Source: Psychrobacter sp. UBA3480 | Lineage (GTDB): Bacteria > Pseudomonadota > Gammaproteobacteria > Pseudomonadales > Moraxellaceae | Direction of reading: 5' to 3' | Length of the DNA stretch: 64,000 nucleotides | Assembly (NCBI RefSeq): GCF_002377945.1 | Contig: NZ_DFQV01000027.1 | Span: 6,871-70,870 of the forward strand | Shown: positions 56,537 through 64,000 of the stretch, piece after piece | Position numbering within the stretch: position 1 is the stretch's first letter | How the letters are laid out: the number at the start of each line of letters is the position of its first letter | Program-made: the position numbers and the translations under genes | Notes under the pieces: model-generated | Told to the model about the DNA's origin: nothing | What the model saw: the letters and a program-made list of their open reading frames with translations, nothing else | The model's database searches: none

Positions 56537-56818
56537 ATGGAAATGAAACACGTCATTATTTTTTCAGTAATTGGTATTGTGGCATTGCTTGGCTTTAACA
56601 TTATCAATGGTAATAGTCGCGAACAAAATAGAGAGATTGCAACCAGTAGTGTAGCGGCTGAACAGCCTGATTCTACAGTAGCTACCTCCGATACAGATAT
56701 TACTAGCCAGCCACTTAGTCAACAGCCGAAAGCTATCGTAGATAGTGCGACCAGCAAAATTGACCAAGCACAGCAAGCCGAGCAAGACCGTGTAGAGCAA
56801 TTGGACGATGTGCAATAG
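56537..56818 (+). CDS. Small membrane-anchored hypothetical protein
   Basis: A 93-residue protein with one N-terminal membrane anchor (about 5-23, HVIIFSVIGIVALLGFNII) and a polar Ser/Thr/Gln/Asp-rich, probably disordered remainder. I recognise no family. It follows the MscS gene by about 80 bases and is closed by a terminator, so it may belong to that transcript. ATG at 56537 lacks a strong ribosome site. Confidence 0.6.
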   Translation: MEMKHVIIFSVIGIVALLGFNIINGNSREQNREIATSSVAAEQPDSTVATSDTDITSQPLSQQPKAIVDSATSKIDQAQQAEQDRVEQLDDVQ

Positions 56819-56863
56819 GCACAATAAATAGCTATATCATCTATAACTCAAAAGTACACAGCA

Positions 56864-56897
56864 TAAAAAAGGCTAACGATCACGTTAGCCTTTTTTA
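56864..56897. terminator. Bidirectional terminator between the MscS unit and rnr
   Basis: AAAAAAGGCTAACG pairs with CGTTAGCCTTTTTT around ATCA. It lies between convergent genes. Confidence 0.93.
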
Positions 56898-56935
56898 TAG
56901 TATTACAAGATTAATATCTCGGTATCAGTTTAAGC

Positions 56936-59212
56936 TTAGCTTTTTTTGGCAGCGCCTCTGCGGTTACTGCTTCTTTTCGCTGGGGTTTTCTTAGGCTGCT
57001 CTTTCTTCGGTTGACCTTTTTTGCTTTGGTTCATTGCACTAGATTGCAATTTAGCCTTCAAATCAAAATCAATCTGTAGCAGGTCCATGTTGACACCCGC
57101 AACCTTCACTTTAACTGAATCGCCCAGTCCAAATAGCGTGCCTTTATCCTTACCGATAAGCTGCTGTTGCTGTTCATCGTAGACGAAGAAGTCATCGCCA
57201 ACGTTTGAGATATGAACCAAACCATCAATATATAAATCAGTTAATGTGACGAATAGACCAAAGCTAGTAACCGTAGTCACAACGCCTTCGAACTCTTCAC
57301 CGACATGATCGGTCATATAATGACACTTAAGCCAAGACTCTACATAACGTGATGCTTTCTCTGCACGGCGTTCTGTATCTGAAGTTTGTGTACCAGCACC
57401 TTCAAGAGAAAAGTCCATGACAGGTTGCTGGCTGTTGGTGACTTTTGCCTTAATCGCGCGATGCAGCATCAAATCTGGATAACGGCGAATCGGCGAGGTA
57501 AAGTGGCTATATTCGTCATATGCTAAGCCAAAGTGACCAATATTGTCAGGTGCATAGTTTGCTTGCATCATTGAACGCAGCAGCATGCTATGAATACTGA
57601 TGGCATCTGGTCTATCTTTAGTCGCTTCAATTATGCGCTGGTAATCCGCTTGCGTTGGATTTTCTTCTGGGAATGGTAAGCCAAAGTTTTTCGCATATTC
57701 ATGAATACGCATCGACTTCTCATTATCAGGCTTATCATGGTTACGATATAAAACTGGTAACTCATGTTTAAGCGCGAAGTTTGCAGCACAAGTATTGGCA
57801 AGGAGCATACACTCTTCGATTAGCTTCTGAGAGTCGCCACGAGTGCGCGGTAAAATCGCTTCGATTCCGCCTTTCTCGTTGAACTCGATATACGTCTCAA
57901 CCGTTTCAAATTCCATTGCATGACGTTCTTCACGCTTTTTAAGCAGTAGCTCATACAATTGATGTAACGTATCAACAGATTTTTTAACGTCTTTATTACC
58001 TGTTAATGATTTAGGTAATCTCTTATCATTCGGGTTCACAAGATAATCATTTACTTGATTATAGGTGAGACGGGCTTGTGAGTGCATCACTGATGGATAG
58101 AACTCATATCCAGTCACTTTACCAGCGCGTGATATCTTGATATCAGCAACCATACATAAGCGATCTAGATTAGGGTTCAGTGAACACAGACCGTTAGATA
58201 ACACTTCAGGCAACATCGGAATCACGCGATGCGGGAAGTATACTGAAGTACCACGCTCATAGGCATCTTGGTCAAGTGGTGAATTCGGTGTCACATAATA
58301 GCTGACATCCGCAATCGCAACCACAACACGGTAGTTACCACCAGAGCGCTTTTCAGCAAATACAGCATCATCAAAGTCACGAGCATCTTCACCATCGATA
58401 GTGACAAGCGGTAGATGACGTATGTCTGTGCGACCTTTTATGTCTTTCTCAGTTGGCTCTTGATAGTCATCAGCTTGTTTAAGCGCAGCTTCGCTAAAAT
58501 CTGATGGAATATCATAGTTGAGCAGGGTAGTCTCAATAATCAATTCACGATCATTATCGTCAGACAGAACTTCAGTGATTTTACCAGTGGCAAATTCATG
58601 CTGGTTTGGCCAGTCAATGATATCGACTTTAACAGGAGCGCCTTGTTTGATATTTAGCGACTGAACATTGTCATCAGTAACCGTAATCGGTTGATGATTG
58701 TTTGGGCTACCAAGCTCAACACAATAGCCGTCTTCATCACGAGCAAGTGTACCGATAAAGTTGTTTTGACGACGTTCGACAACATCGACGATACGCCCTT
58801 CGGTACGTCCACGATTGTCTGTCGAAGTGCCGACGGCTGCTACCGTATCGCCATTGAATACCCAGCGCATTTGTTTTTCATGCAAAAACAAATCTGGCAT
58901 ATCACTTAGCACTACAAATCCAAAACCTTTTGGATGTGCAGAAACTGTACCTGAGACGATATCTTGCTTGGTCACTGTGCGATAGCGATAAGGACGACCA
59001 TCACGATTTACTTGGCCATCACGCGCCATTGCTTTTAGGCGATTGCCCAAAGCATCAAACTGATCAGGGTCATCAATGTTAAAGGCTTTTGCCAATTGTT
59101 GATGCGTGACTTCCCCATGCTCGTTAATCGTGCTGAGTATCAGCTCACGACTAGGAATCGGGTTGTCATATTTTTTTGCCTCACTTGAGGCGTTTGGATC
59201 ATTCCAACTCAT
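56936..59212 (-). CDS. rnr: Ribonuclease R
   Basis: A 3'-5' exoribonuclease that degrades structured RNA. The order is an N-terminal helix-turn-helix-like domain (about 20-80), two cold-shock domains, and the RNB catalytic domain with the Mg-binding aspartates in DGEDARDFDDAV (273-284) and HFTSPIRRYPDLMLHR. An S1 domain (GEEFEGVVTTVTSFGLFVTL) and a Lys/Arg-rich tail end it. The 758-residue length is a little shorter than E. coli (813). RNase R supports growth at low temperature in several cold-adapted bacteria. It is a single gene; rlmB does not follow. Confidence 0.96.
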   Translation of the reverse strand: MSWNDPNASSEAKKYDNPIPSRELILSTINEHGEVTHQQLAKAFNIDDPDQFDALGNRLKAMARDGQVNRDGRPYRYRTVTKQDIVSGTVSAHPKGFGFVVLSDMPDLFLHEKQMRWVFNGDTVAAVGTSTDNRGRTEGRIVDVVERRQNNFIGTLARDEDGYCVELGSPNNHQPITVTDDNVQSLNIKQGAPVKVDIIDWPNQHEFATGKITEVLSDDNDRELIIETTLLNYDIPSDFSEAALKQADDYQEPTEKDIKGRTDIRHLPLVTIDGEDARDFDDAVFAEKRSGGNYRVVVAIADVSYYVTPNSPLDQDAYERGTSVYFPHRVIPMLPEVLSNGLCSLNPNLDRLCMVADIKISRAGKVTGYEFYPSVMHSQARLTYNQVNDYLVNPNDKRLPKSLTGNKDVKKSVDTLHQLYELLLKKREERHAMEFETVETYIEFNEKGGIEAILPRTRGDSQKLIEECMLLANTCAANFALKHELPVLYRNHDKPDNEKSMRIHEYAKNFGLPFPEENPTQADYQRIIEATKDRPDAISIHSMLLRSMMQANYAPDNIGHFGLAYDEYSHFTSPIRRYPDLMLHRAIKAKVTNSQQPVMDFSLEGAGTQTSDTERRAEKASRYVESWLKCHYMTDHVGEEFEGVVTTVTSFGLFVTLTDLYIDGLVHISNVGDDFFVYDEQQQQLIGKDKGTLFGLGDSVKVKVAGVNMDLLQIDFDLKAKLQSSAMNQSKKGQPKKEQPKKTPAKRSSNRRGAAKKS

Positions 59213-59351
59213 AAATTACCGTATCTATTTTTAAAATTATTAATAGTGGCTATCTTAACACGAACGACGTCGCAATATCTTGCGTCAATTGTCTTATGTG
59301 TATTCGGTAGCAGGAAGCGGTCAGTTTTCTAGCGACCGCTATAGGGATAAA

Positions 59352-60596
59352 TCAAATATCAATATCGACATTGCTAGATTGGTTAGTGATTTTTTTACTA
59401 TCCAACTCTTTTGAGACTTCTAATACCGTAGTCTGATTTGATTTATCCAAGTATTTTTGTGCTTTATCTACTTCAGTGGTCAGTGTATTGACCGTTTGCT
59501 TCATATTCTCTAGCGCTTCAATTTTGTAATTACTAATCATATCCATAGTGTCATAGACATTATTGAAGGCATTTTGCAGTTTATCAAGCTCAATGCTACT
59601 GCTAGTCGCCTGCTCATGAATCTCACCTGACTGACGTTTAAGCATCGCTGACGTTGATTCAATCAAACTACTGGTGGTTTTATTCAATGCAGTGATTTGA
59701 TCTAGTACCAATTTTTGATTGGTCATTGCTTGTGCGACGACAACAGCCGTGCGTAATGCAGACACAGTAGTCGTGGTTGCGCGATCGACCCCTTTGATCA
59801 GCTCTAAGTTATTACGGCGAATAGTATCAAGCGCCAAATAGCCTTGTACATTCACTGCTAACTGAGTTAAAAAATCAGTGTTTTTTTGACGGACATAAAA
59901 CAACATCTCTTCTTTAATAATGCGAGCTTTTTCAGGATCGGTTGCTTCTATCGCATAGACCTTTTGCTCAAGTTGCTCATCAATCTTTTTGCCAACGTAG
60001 ACATACTGGCGAATAGACTGCATCAGCTCCCACATATTGACTTTTTCTTGCTCAATCATCGCATTGTCTTTGAGCAATTCATCTTTACCATTATAGAGAC
60101 TAGTTACAACGGCATTAATATGTGATTGTGCCGACTCATACTGACGGAAATAATCTTGTACTTTGTTGCCGAACGGAATGAGACCGAACAGCTTGCGTGA
60201 GCTGGTCAGCTCTTTTTTGCTCGGATCTAAGTCTTCTACAATCCCGCGTAGTTCCGTTAGCGATTTAGCAATAGGAGAGTTGTCGAATAAGCTGTCATTG
60301 AGACTTTTTGCGGGCAAATCTAACATTCGATTAGATACTTGTGCAGATTCACGAATCTCTTTTGTACCTAGATTATGAATAGACTGCACATTCTGTCGAA
60401 ACTCATCGCTATGCACAGAGTTGGTAAGCACATGATCAACAAAAGCATCAACCTTGGCATCGAGCTCAGGAATTTGGCTTTCATCCAATTTGACCATCTG
60501 ATCTGCTTCACTTTTCTGTATTTCTTTGACAGGTTCAGGTGCTGTTAGAGAAATACTGGGAGTTGTAGCGTTTTCTGGTGGCGTCAATTCTTGCAT
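59352..60596 (-). CDS. TelA-like toxic anion resistance family protein
   Basis: A 414-residue cytoplasmic, mostly helical protein of the TelA/KlaA family, named from tellurite resistance on plasmids but also chromosomal with unclear role. A Pro/Glu-rich start (1-45) leads to the conserved helical core with FGLIPFGNKVQDYFRQYESAQSHINAV, EQEKVNMWELMQSIRQYVYVGKKID and RRNNLELIKGVDRATTTTVSALRTAVVVAQA. ATG at 60596 has AGAGGA well placed; an in-frame frame opens further upstream at 60638 without such a signal. It stands alone, without the TerD/TerC genes or 5-bromo-4-chloroindolyl phosphate hydrolysis genes often linked to it. Confidence 0.88.
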   Translation of the reverse strand: MQELTPPENATTPSISLTAPEPVKEIQKSEADQMVKLDESQIPELDAKVDAFVDHVLTNSVHSDEFRQNVQSIHNLGTKEIRESAQVSNRMLDLPAKSLNDSLFDNSPIAKSLTELRGIVEDLDPSKKELTSSRKLFGLIPFGNKVQDYFRQYESAQSHINAVVTSLYNGKDELLKDNAMIEQEKVNMWELMQSIRQYVYVGKKIDEQLEQKVYAIEATDPEKARIIKEEMLFYVRQKNTDFLTQLAVNVQGYLALDTIRRNNLELIKGVDRATTTTVSALRTAVVVAQAMTNQKLVLDQITALNKTTSSLIESTSAMLKRQSGEIHEQATSSSIELDKLQNAFNNVYDTMDMISNYKIEALENMKQTVNTLTTEVDKAQKYLDKSNQTTVLEVSKELDSKKITNQSSNVDIDI

Positions 60597-61001
60597 GAAA
60601 TATCCTCTGATATCGGAGAAGGGAGTGTTTTTTGTCAACGACTCTGACAGTCGTGATGTACATTGTTTTTATTTATACACTTAGCTTTTATACATTTATA
60701 AAATGTCTTTAGCTCATACTAGTTTTTATCAAATGATCATTAGTGACTGCTAAATACTAACTAGTAAATATAACTAGACCTTTAGATTACCGTGTAATCA
60801 GAAAGTTGAGAAGGTAGATTTTGTAAAATAGCGTCAGTCAATGATGCTAGGCTATTTACGTTCAATATAGCTATGTTTATTACAGCCGTTTTTGAGTCCA
60901 AATAATAAAAAACCATCAATATCCCGCAGCATATTGATGGTTAGAGTTATAAATAGCTATATAGACTAACAGCCACCACTCAAAGCAATCCAATAGACAG
61001 A
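60597..61001. other. Intergenic region between infC and the TelA-like gene
   Basis: About 405 bases. It holds the infC terminator (60905-60942) and, to its left, an AT-rich stretch that should contain the TelA promoter. rpmI and rplT, which usually follow infC, are absent. Confidence 0.6.
60905..60942 (-). terminator. Terminator of infC
   Basis: On the minus strand AACCATCAATAT pairs perfectly with ATATTGATGGTT around GCTGCGGG and is followed by six T. It lies about 60 bases past the infC stop. Confidence 0.92.
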
Positions 61002-61523
61002 TTACTTTTTCTTAGTGGGTCCAAGCAGCATACCCATCTGACGACCTTCCATCTTAGGGTACTGTTCGACGTTTGAGATATCAGCAGTATCTTCAATGAT
61101 ACGATCAAGTTGTTTGCGACCGATATCTTGGTGCGCCATTTCACGTCCGCGGAAACGGATGCTAATTTTAACTTTGTCTTGATCTTCCAAGAAGCTCACG
61201 ATTTTTCTCAGTTTAACCTGATAATCGGCCTCTTCGGTACTAGGACGTAGCTTCATCTCTTTAAGCTGAGTCTGCTTTTGGTTTTTCTTAGCTTCTTTAG
61301 CCTTTTGCTTTTGATCATAGAGGAAGTGCTTATAATCCATGATCTTACATACTGGCGGCTTAGCTTCAGGAACTAATTCAACCAAATCTAGATTTTCATC
61401 ACGTGCCGCTTTCATCGCGGTTGCGATATCAACCACGCCCATTTGCTCGCCATCTTCTTTAACGAGACGGACTTCTTTGACATTGATATCTTCGTTGATG
61501 TTCAAACGGTTGGACTGTTTAAT
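61002..61523 (-). CDS. infC: Translation initiation factor IF-3 with ATT start codon
   Basis: Binds the 30S subunit and controls start-codon and initiator-tRNA choice. The N domain contains [20 protein letters not shown], the linker is Lys-rich ([23 protein letters not shown]), and the C domain has [15 protein letters not shown] and [17 protein letters not shown]. No ATG fits the start. The codon ATT at 61523-61521 begins [15 protein letters not shown], preceded by GAGGAGT 8 bases upstream, inside the end of thrS. ATT is the known auto-regulatory start of infC in other bacteria. A TTG at 61505 would omit the first six residues. thrS stops 5 bases upstream. Confidence 0.95.
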   Translation of the reverse strand: MKQSNRLNINEDINVKEVRLVKEDGEQMGVVDIATAMKAARDENLDLVELVPEAKPPVCKIMDYKHFLYDQKQKAKEAKKNQKQTQLKEMKLRPSTEEADYQVKLRKIVSFLEDQDKVKISIRFRGREMAHQDIGRKQLDRIIEDTADISNVEQYPKMEGRQMGMLLGPTKKK

Positions 61524-61528
61524 AGGTA

Positions 61529-63463
61529 TTACTCCTCATCTGTTTTTGGGGTCTGTCGGCCTTTTTTACTGACAGCGGTCTGTACTAATGTGATAAATTC
61601 AGAAACACTCATCACGCCAAGGTTCTCACCTTCGCGAGTTCGGACGTTGACACTGCCCGATTCGACTTCTTTATCCCCTAATACTAGCATATAGGGAATA
61701 CGTTCTAATGTTTTCTCTCGTATCTTAAATCCAATCTTTTCGTTACGCAAGTCGCTAATAGCGCGCAAACCTGCATTTTTAAGCTCGCTAACCACGTTTT
61801 CACATGCATTAGCTTGCTTATCGGTGATATTCATGACCACAACTTGCTGCGGTGCTAGCCATACTGGCATCCAACCGGCATAGTTTTCGATCAAAATACC
61901 GATGAAACGCTCGAACGAACCTAAAATTGCACGGTGCAACATAATAGGTACTTCACGATCGTTCTGTTCATTGACGAACTCAGCATCGAGACGCTCAGGC
62001 ATGTTTGGATCAACCTGAATGGTGCCGCACTGCCAAATACGACCTAAGGAATCCTTTAGACTGAACTCAATCTTTGGACCGTAGAATGCACCTTCACCAG
62101 GTAAATAATCCCAGTCTAGCCCTGAGCTATCAAGCGCATCTGCCAACGCTTTTTCTGCAAAGTCCCAAGACTCATCACTACCAACGCGTTTTTCAGGGCG
62201 AGTAGAAAGCTTCATGATAATATTGTCAAAACCAAAATCTTCATAGACAGCAAGCGTTAGTTTAATAAAGTCAGCAACTTCTTGTTGAATCTGTGCCTGC
62301 GTACAGAAGATATGCGCATCATCTTGAGTAAAACCACGTACACGCATCAAACCATGTAGTGAACCTGATGGCTCGTTACGATGACAAGAACCAAATTCAG
62401 CCATACGCAGTGGCAAGTCACGGTAAGACTTTAAGCCTTGGTTAAACACTTGCACGTGACAAGGGCAGTTCATCGGTTTTACCGCATAATCACGGTTTTC
62501 ACTAGAAGTTGTGAACATATTGGTTGCATAGTTGCCCCAATGTCCTGAGCGCTCCCACAAGCTGCGATCGACGATTTGAGGTGTTTTAATCTCTTCGTAG
62601 CCATTATCGTATTGTACTTTGCGCATATATTGCTCAAGCACTTGATAAATCGTCCAACCATTCGCATGCCAGAACACCATGCCTGGTGCTTGCTCTTGCA
62701 TATGAAATAGGTTTAATGCTTTACCAATTTTACGATGGTCACGTTTTTCTGCTTCTTCAATACGCTGGATATAAGCTTTTAACTGTTTCTTATCAGCCCA
62801 CGCAGTACCATAGATACGCTGTAACTGCTCGTTTTTCGCATCACCGCGCCAGTAAGCACCTGACATTTTGGTCAGTTTAAATACTTTCAAAAAGCGCGTG
62901 TTTGGCACATGCGGGCCACGGCACATATCCACGTATTCTTGGTGATGATACAAGCCAAACGCTTCTTCACCTGGCATATCATTAATAAGTTTCAGCTTAT
63001 AGTCTTCGTTACGTGATTCAAATATCTCAATCGCTTCGGCACGTGGCGTCATTTTTTTGATAACGTCATAATCTTGCTTGATCAGCTCCATCATGCGTTT
63101 TTCAATCGCTTCCATATGCTCAGGCGTAAATGGTGTTTCACTAAAGATATCGTAATAAAAACCATCATCAATAACAGGACCAATGACCATTTTCACATCA
63201 GGATATAGCTGCTTAACAGCGTGACCTAATAGATGAGCGCATGAGTGACGAATAATATCGACACCGTCGTCGTCTTTTGGCGTTACGATTTCAACATTGG
63301 CATCAGCGACGATAGGATCATGAGCGTCTACCAGATGACCATTTACACGTCCAGCAACCGTCGCTTTAGCGAGTCCTGTCCCAATACTTTGCGCCACTTC
63401 CATGACTGTTGTATGACCGTCAAAGTCTTTTACACTACCATCGGGTAAAGTAATCGCTACCAT
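61529..63463 (-). CDS. thrS: Threonyl-tRNA synthetase
   Basis: A class II synthetase that charges tRNA-Thr. The N-terminal TGS domain (1-62) and the editing domain with H73-x-x-x-H77 ([14 protein letters not shown]) and CRGPHVPNT come first. The catalytic core has motif 1 near [10 protein letters not shown], motif 2 in [20 protein letters not shown], the zinc-site cysteine in [10 protein letters not shown] and motif 3 in [19 protein letters not shown]-terminal anticodon-binding domain ends it. The length of 644 matches E. coli (642). infC follows 5 bases later, with its ribosome binding site in the last thrS codons. Confidence 0.98.
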   Translation of the reverse strand: MVAITLPDGSVKDFDGHTTVMEVAQSIGTGLAKATVAGRVNGHLVDAHDPIVADANVEIVTPKDDDGVDIIRHSCAHLLGHAVKQLYPDVKMVIGPVIDDGFYYDIFSETPFTPEHMEAIEKRMMELIKQDYDVIKKMTPRAEAIEIFESRNEDYKLKLINDMPGEEAFGLYHHQEYVDMCRGPHVPNTRFLKVFKLTKMSGAYWRGDAKNEQLQRIYGTAWADKKQLKAYIQRIEEAEKRDHRKIGKALNLFHMQEQAPGMVFWHANGWTIYQVLEQYMRKVQYDNGYEEIKTPQIVDRSLWERSGHWGNYATNMFTTSSENRDYAVKPMNCPCHVQVFNQGLKSYRDLPLRMAEFGSCHRNEPSGSLHGLMRVRGFTQDDAHIFCTQAQIQQEVADFIKLTLAVYEDFGFDNIIMKLSTRPEKRVGSDESWDFAEKALADALDSSGLDWDYLPGEGAFYGPKIEFSLKDSLGRIWQCGTIQVDPNMPERLDAEFVNEQNDREVPIMLHRAILGSFERFIGILIENYAGWMPVWLAPQQVVVMNITDKQANACENVVSELKNAGLRAISDLRNEKIGFKIREKTLERIPYMLVLGDKEVESGSVNVRTREGENLGVMSVSEFITLVQTAVSKKGRQTPKTDEE

Positions 63464-64000
63464 AATCTATTCGCCTATTATTGGGTCCGTTGGCAGTGAT
63501 GATTGCAACCATCAATCATATAACCGTAAGACCACATCAATTATATCTAATCATCGTGATATGTTGTGAAAGGGACGCATTACCTAGAGTCTTACTATGA
63601 CTATATAAGCTAAAGCTGATGTAAGGCTTAAAGCCAGTTAATCAATAGCATTGCAACAAAATGCATTTCGCTATATGAATAATACAATAGCCGACATATA
63701 TAAGTAATGCAGCAAAATACCTATTATAGCAAAAACCGTCTCTCAACACTAGATATCAAGGGATTACGCGACGACTAATATAAGAGCCATATCTTATGAT
63801 AAAGGTAGTATCAAATACTGAACTATATAGGATAATATATTGAAAGCATCATATAACTTCGAATAACTTAGCTTCTATATAGTGCTATTTATATGAATAT
63901 CAACATTCAAAAACATAAGAGATAAAAAGAAATAGAGAACCTCAATTTTATAACCCATTGAAAGAAATACAGATTTATTCATCTCCTAAAATAACTTCAA
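63464..64000. other. AT-rich upstream region of thrS
   Basis: The last 537 bases of the window should contain the thrS-infC promoter and leader. I find no reading frame of note, no tRNA and no strong terminator. In E. coli the thrS leader folds into a tRNA-like operator; no such fold is evident by eye here. Confidence 0.4.

Noticed and set aside
59306..59343. Hairpin AGCGGT/ACCGCT after the TelA-like gene
   Set aside because: The stem is only six pairs and there is no T-run in the direction of transcription, so it was not called a terminator.

Overview
This 64 kb window is a bacterial chromosome segment. It most probably comes from Psychrobacter or a close relative in the Moraxellaceae (Gammaproteobacteria). 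The reasons are the LysM - dprA - tsaC run, a complete Na+-translocating NQR operon followed by apbE and nqrM, a hormone-sensitive-lipase type esterase, a DUF4385 protein, and moderate base composition with dense, short-spaced genes. The assignment rests on gene content and protein appearance, not on a database search. No rRNA, prophage, transposase or CRISPR array was seen.

Region 1 (0-15.3 kb): a hybrid sensor kinase with a broken phospho-acceptor motif, then fmt and rsmB (initiator tRNA formylation; 16S rRNA methylation), a small unknown gene, thrC, a secreted LysM protein, dprA (DNA uptake and recombination), tsaC (tRNA t6A), a YfcH-like epimerase, a membrane metallophosphoesterase and an esterase. 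One perfect and one near-perfect 16-bp parS site lie here (inside rsmB and just before the phosphoesterase). They suggest that this part of the chromosome is close to the replication origin.

Region 2 (15.3-31.4 kb): grpE and dnaK with heat-shock-like promoters, bioF-bioC, a small outer-membrane beta-barrel, nfeD-qmcA, hemN, comM, gph, DUF4385, tRNA-Phe, a PanZ-like acetyltransferase, and hisB-hisH.

Region 3 (31.4-43.7 kb): an accessory-looking stretch. Two small membrane proteins and avtA precede a stand-alone 1244-residue protein at 33935-37669. It combines a PD-(D/E)XK-like nuclease, a STAND-type NTPase and a long helical C-terminal part, the architecture of Avs-like antiphage proteins. 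It is AT-rich, has its own terminator, and is the most interesting gene of the window. Next come an SGNH esterase with its YbbA/YbbP-type ABC exporter genes, and an MFS transporter.

Region 4 (44-53 kb): nqrABCDEF with an SDR gene, apbE (attaches FMN to NqrB/NqrC) and nqrM (NQR maturation) just downstream. Together they form a Na+-pumping respiratory complex and its assembly factors.

Region 5 (53-64 kb): a 1.1 kb gene-poor gap, hisA, a BON-MscS channel, a small anchored protein, rnr, a TelA-like gene, and thrS-infC. infC uses the rare ATT start codon and is not followed by rpmI-rplT.

Small palindromic repeats (18403-18506, 30468-30549, and a decayed copy near 42186-42240) form one interspersed family. 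Strong hairpin terminators mark most transcription unit ends.
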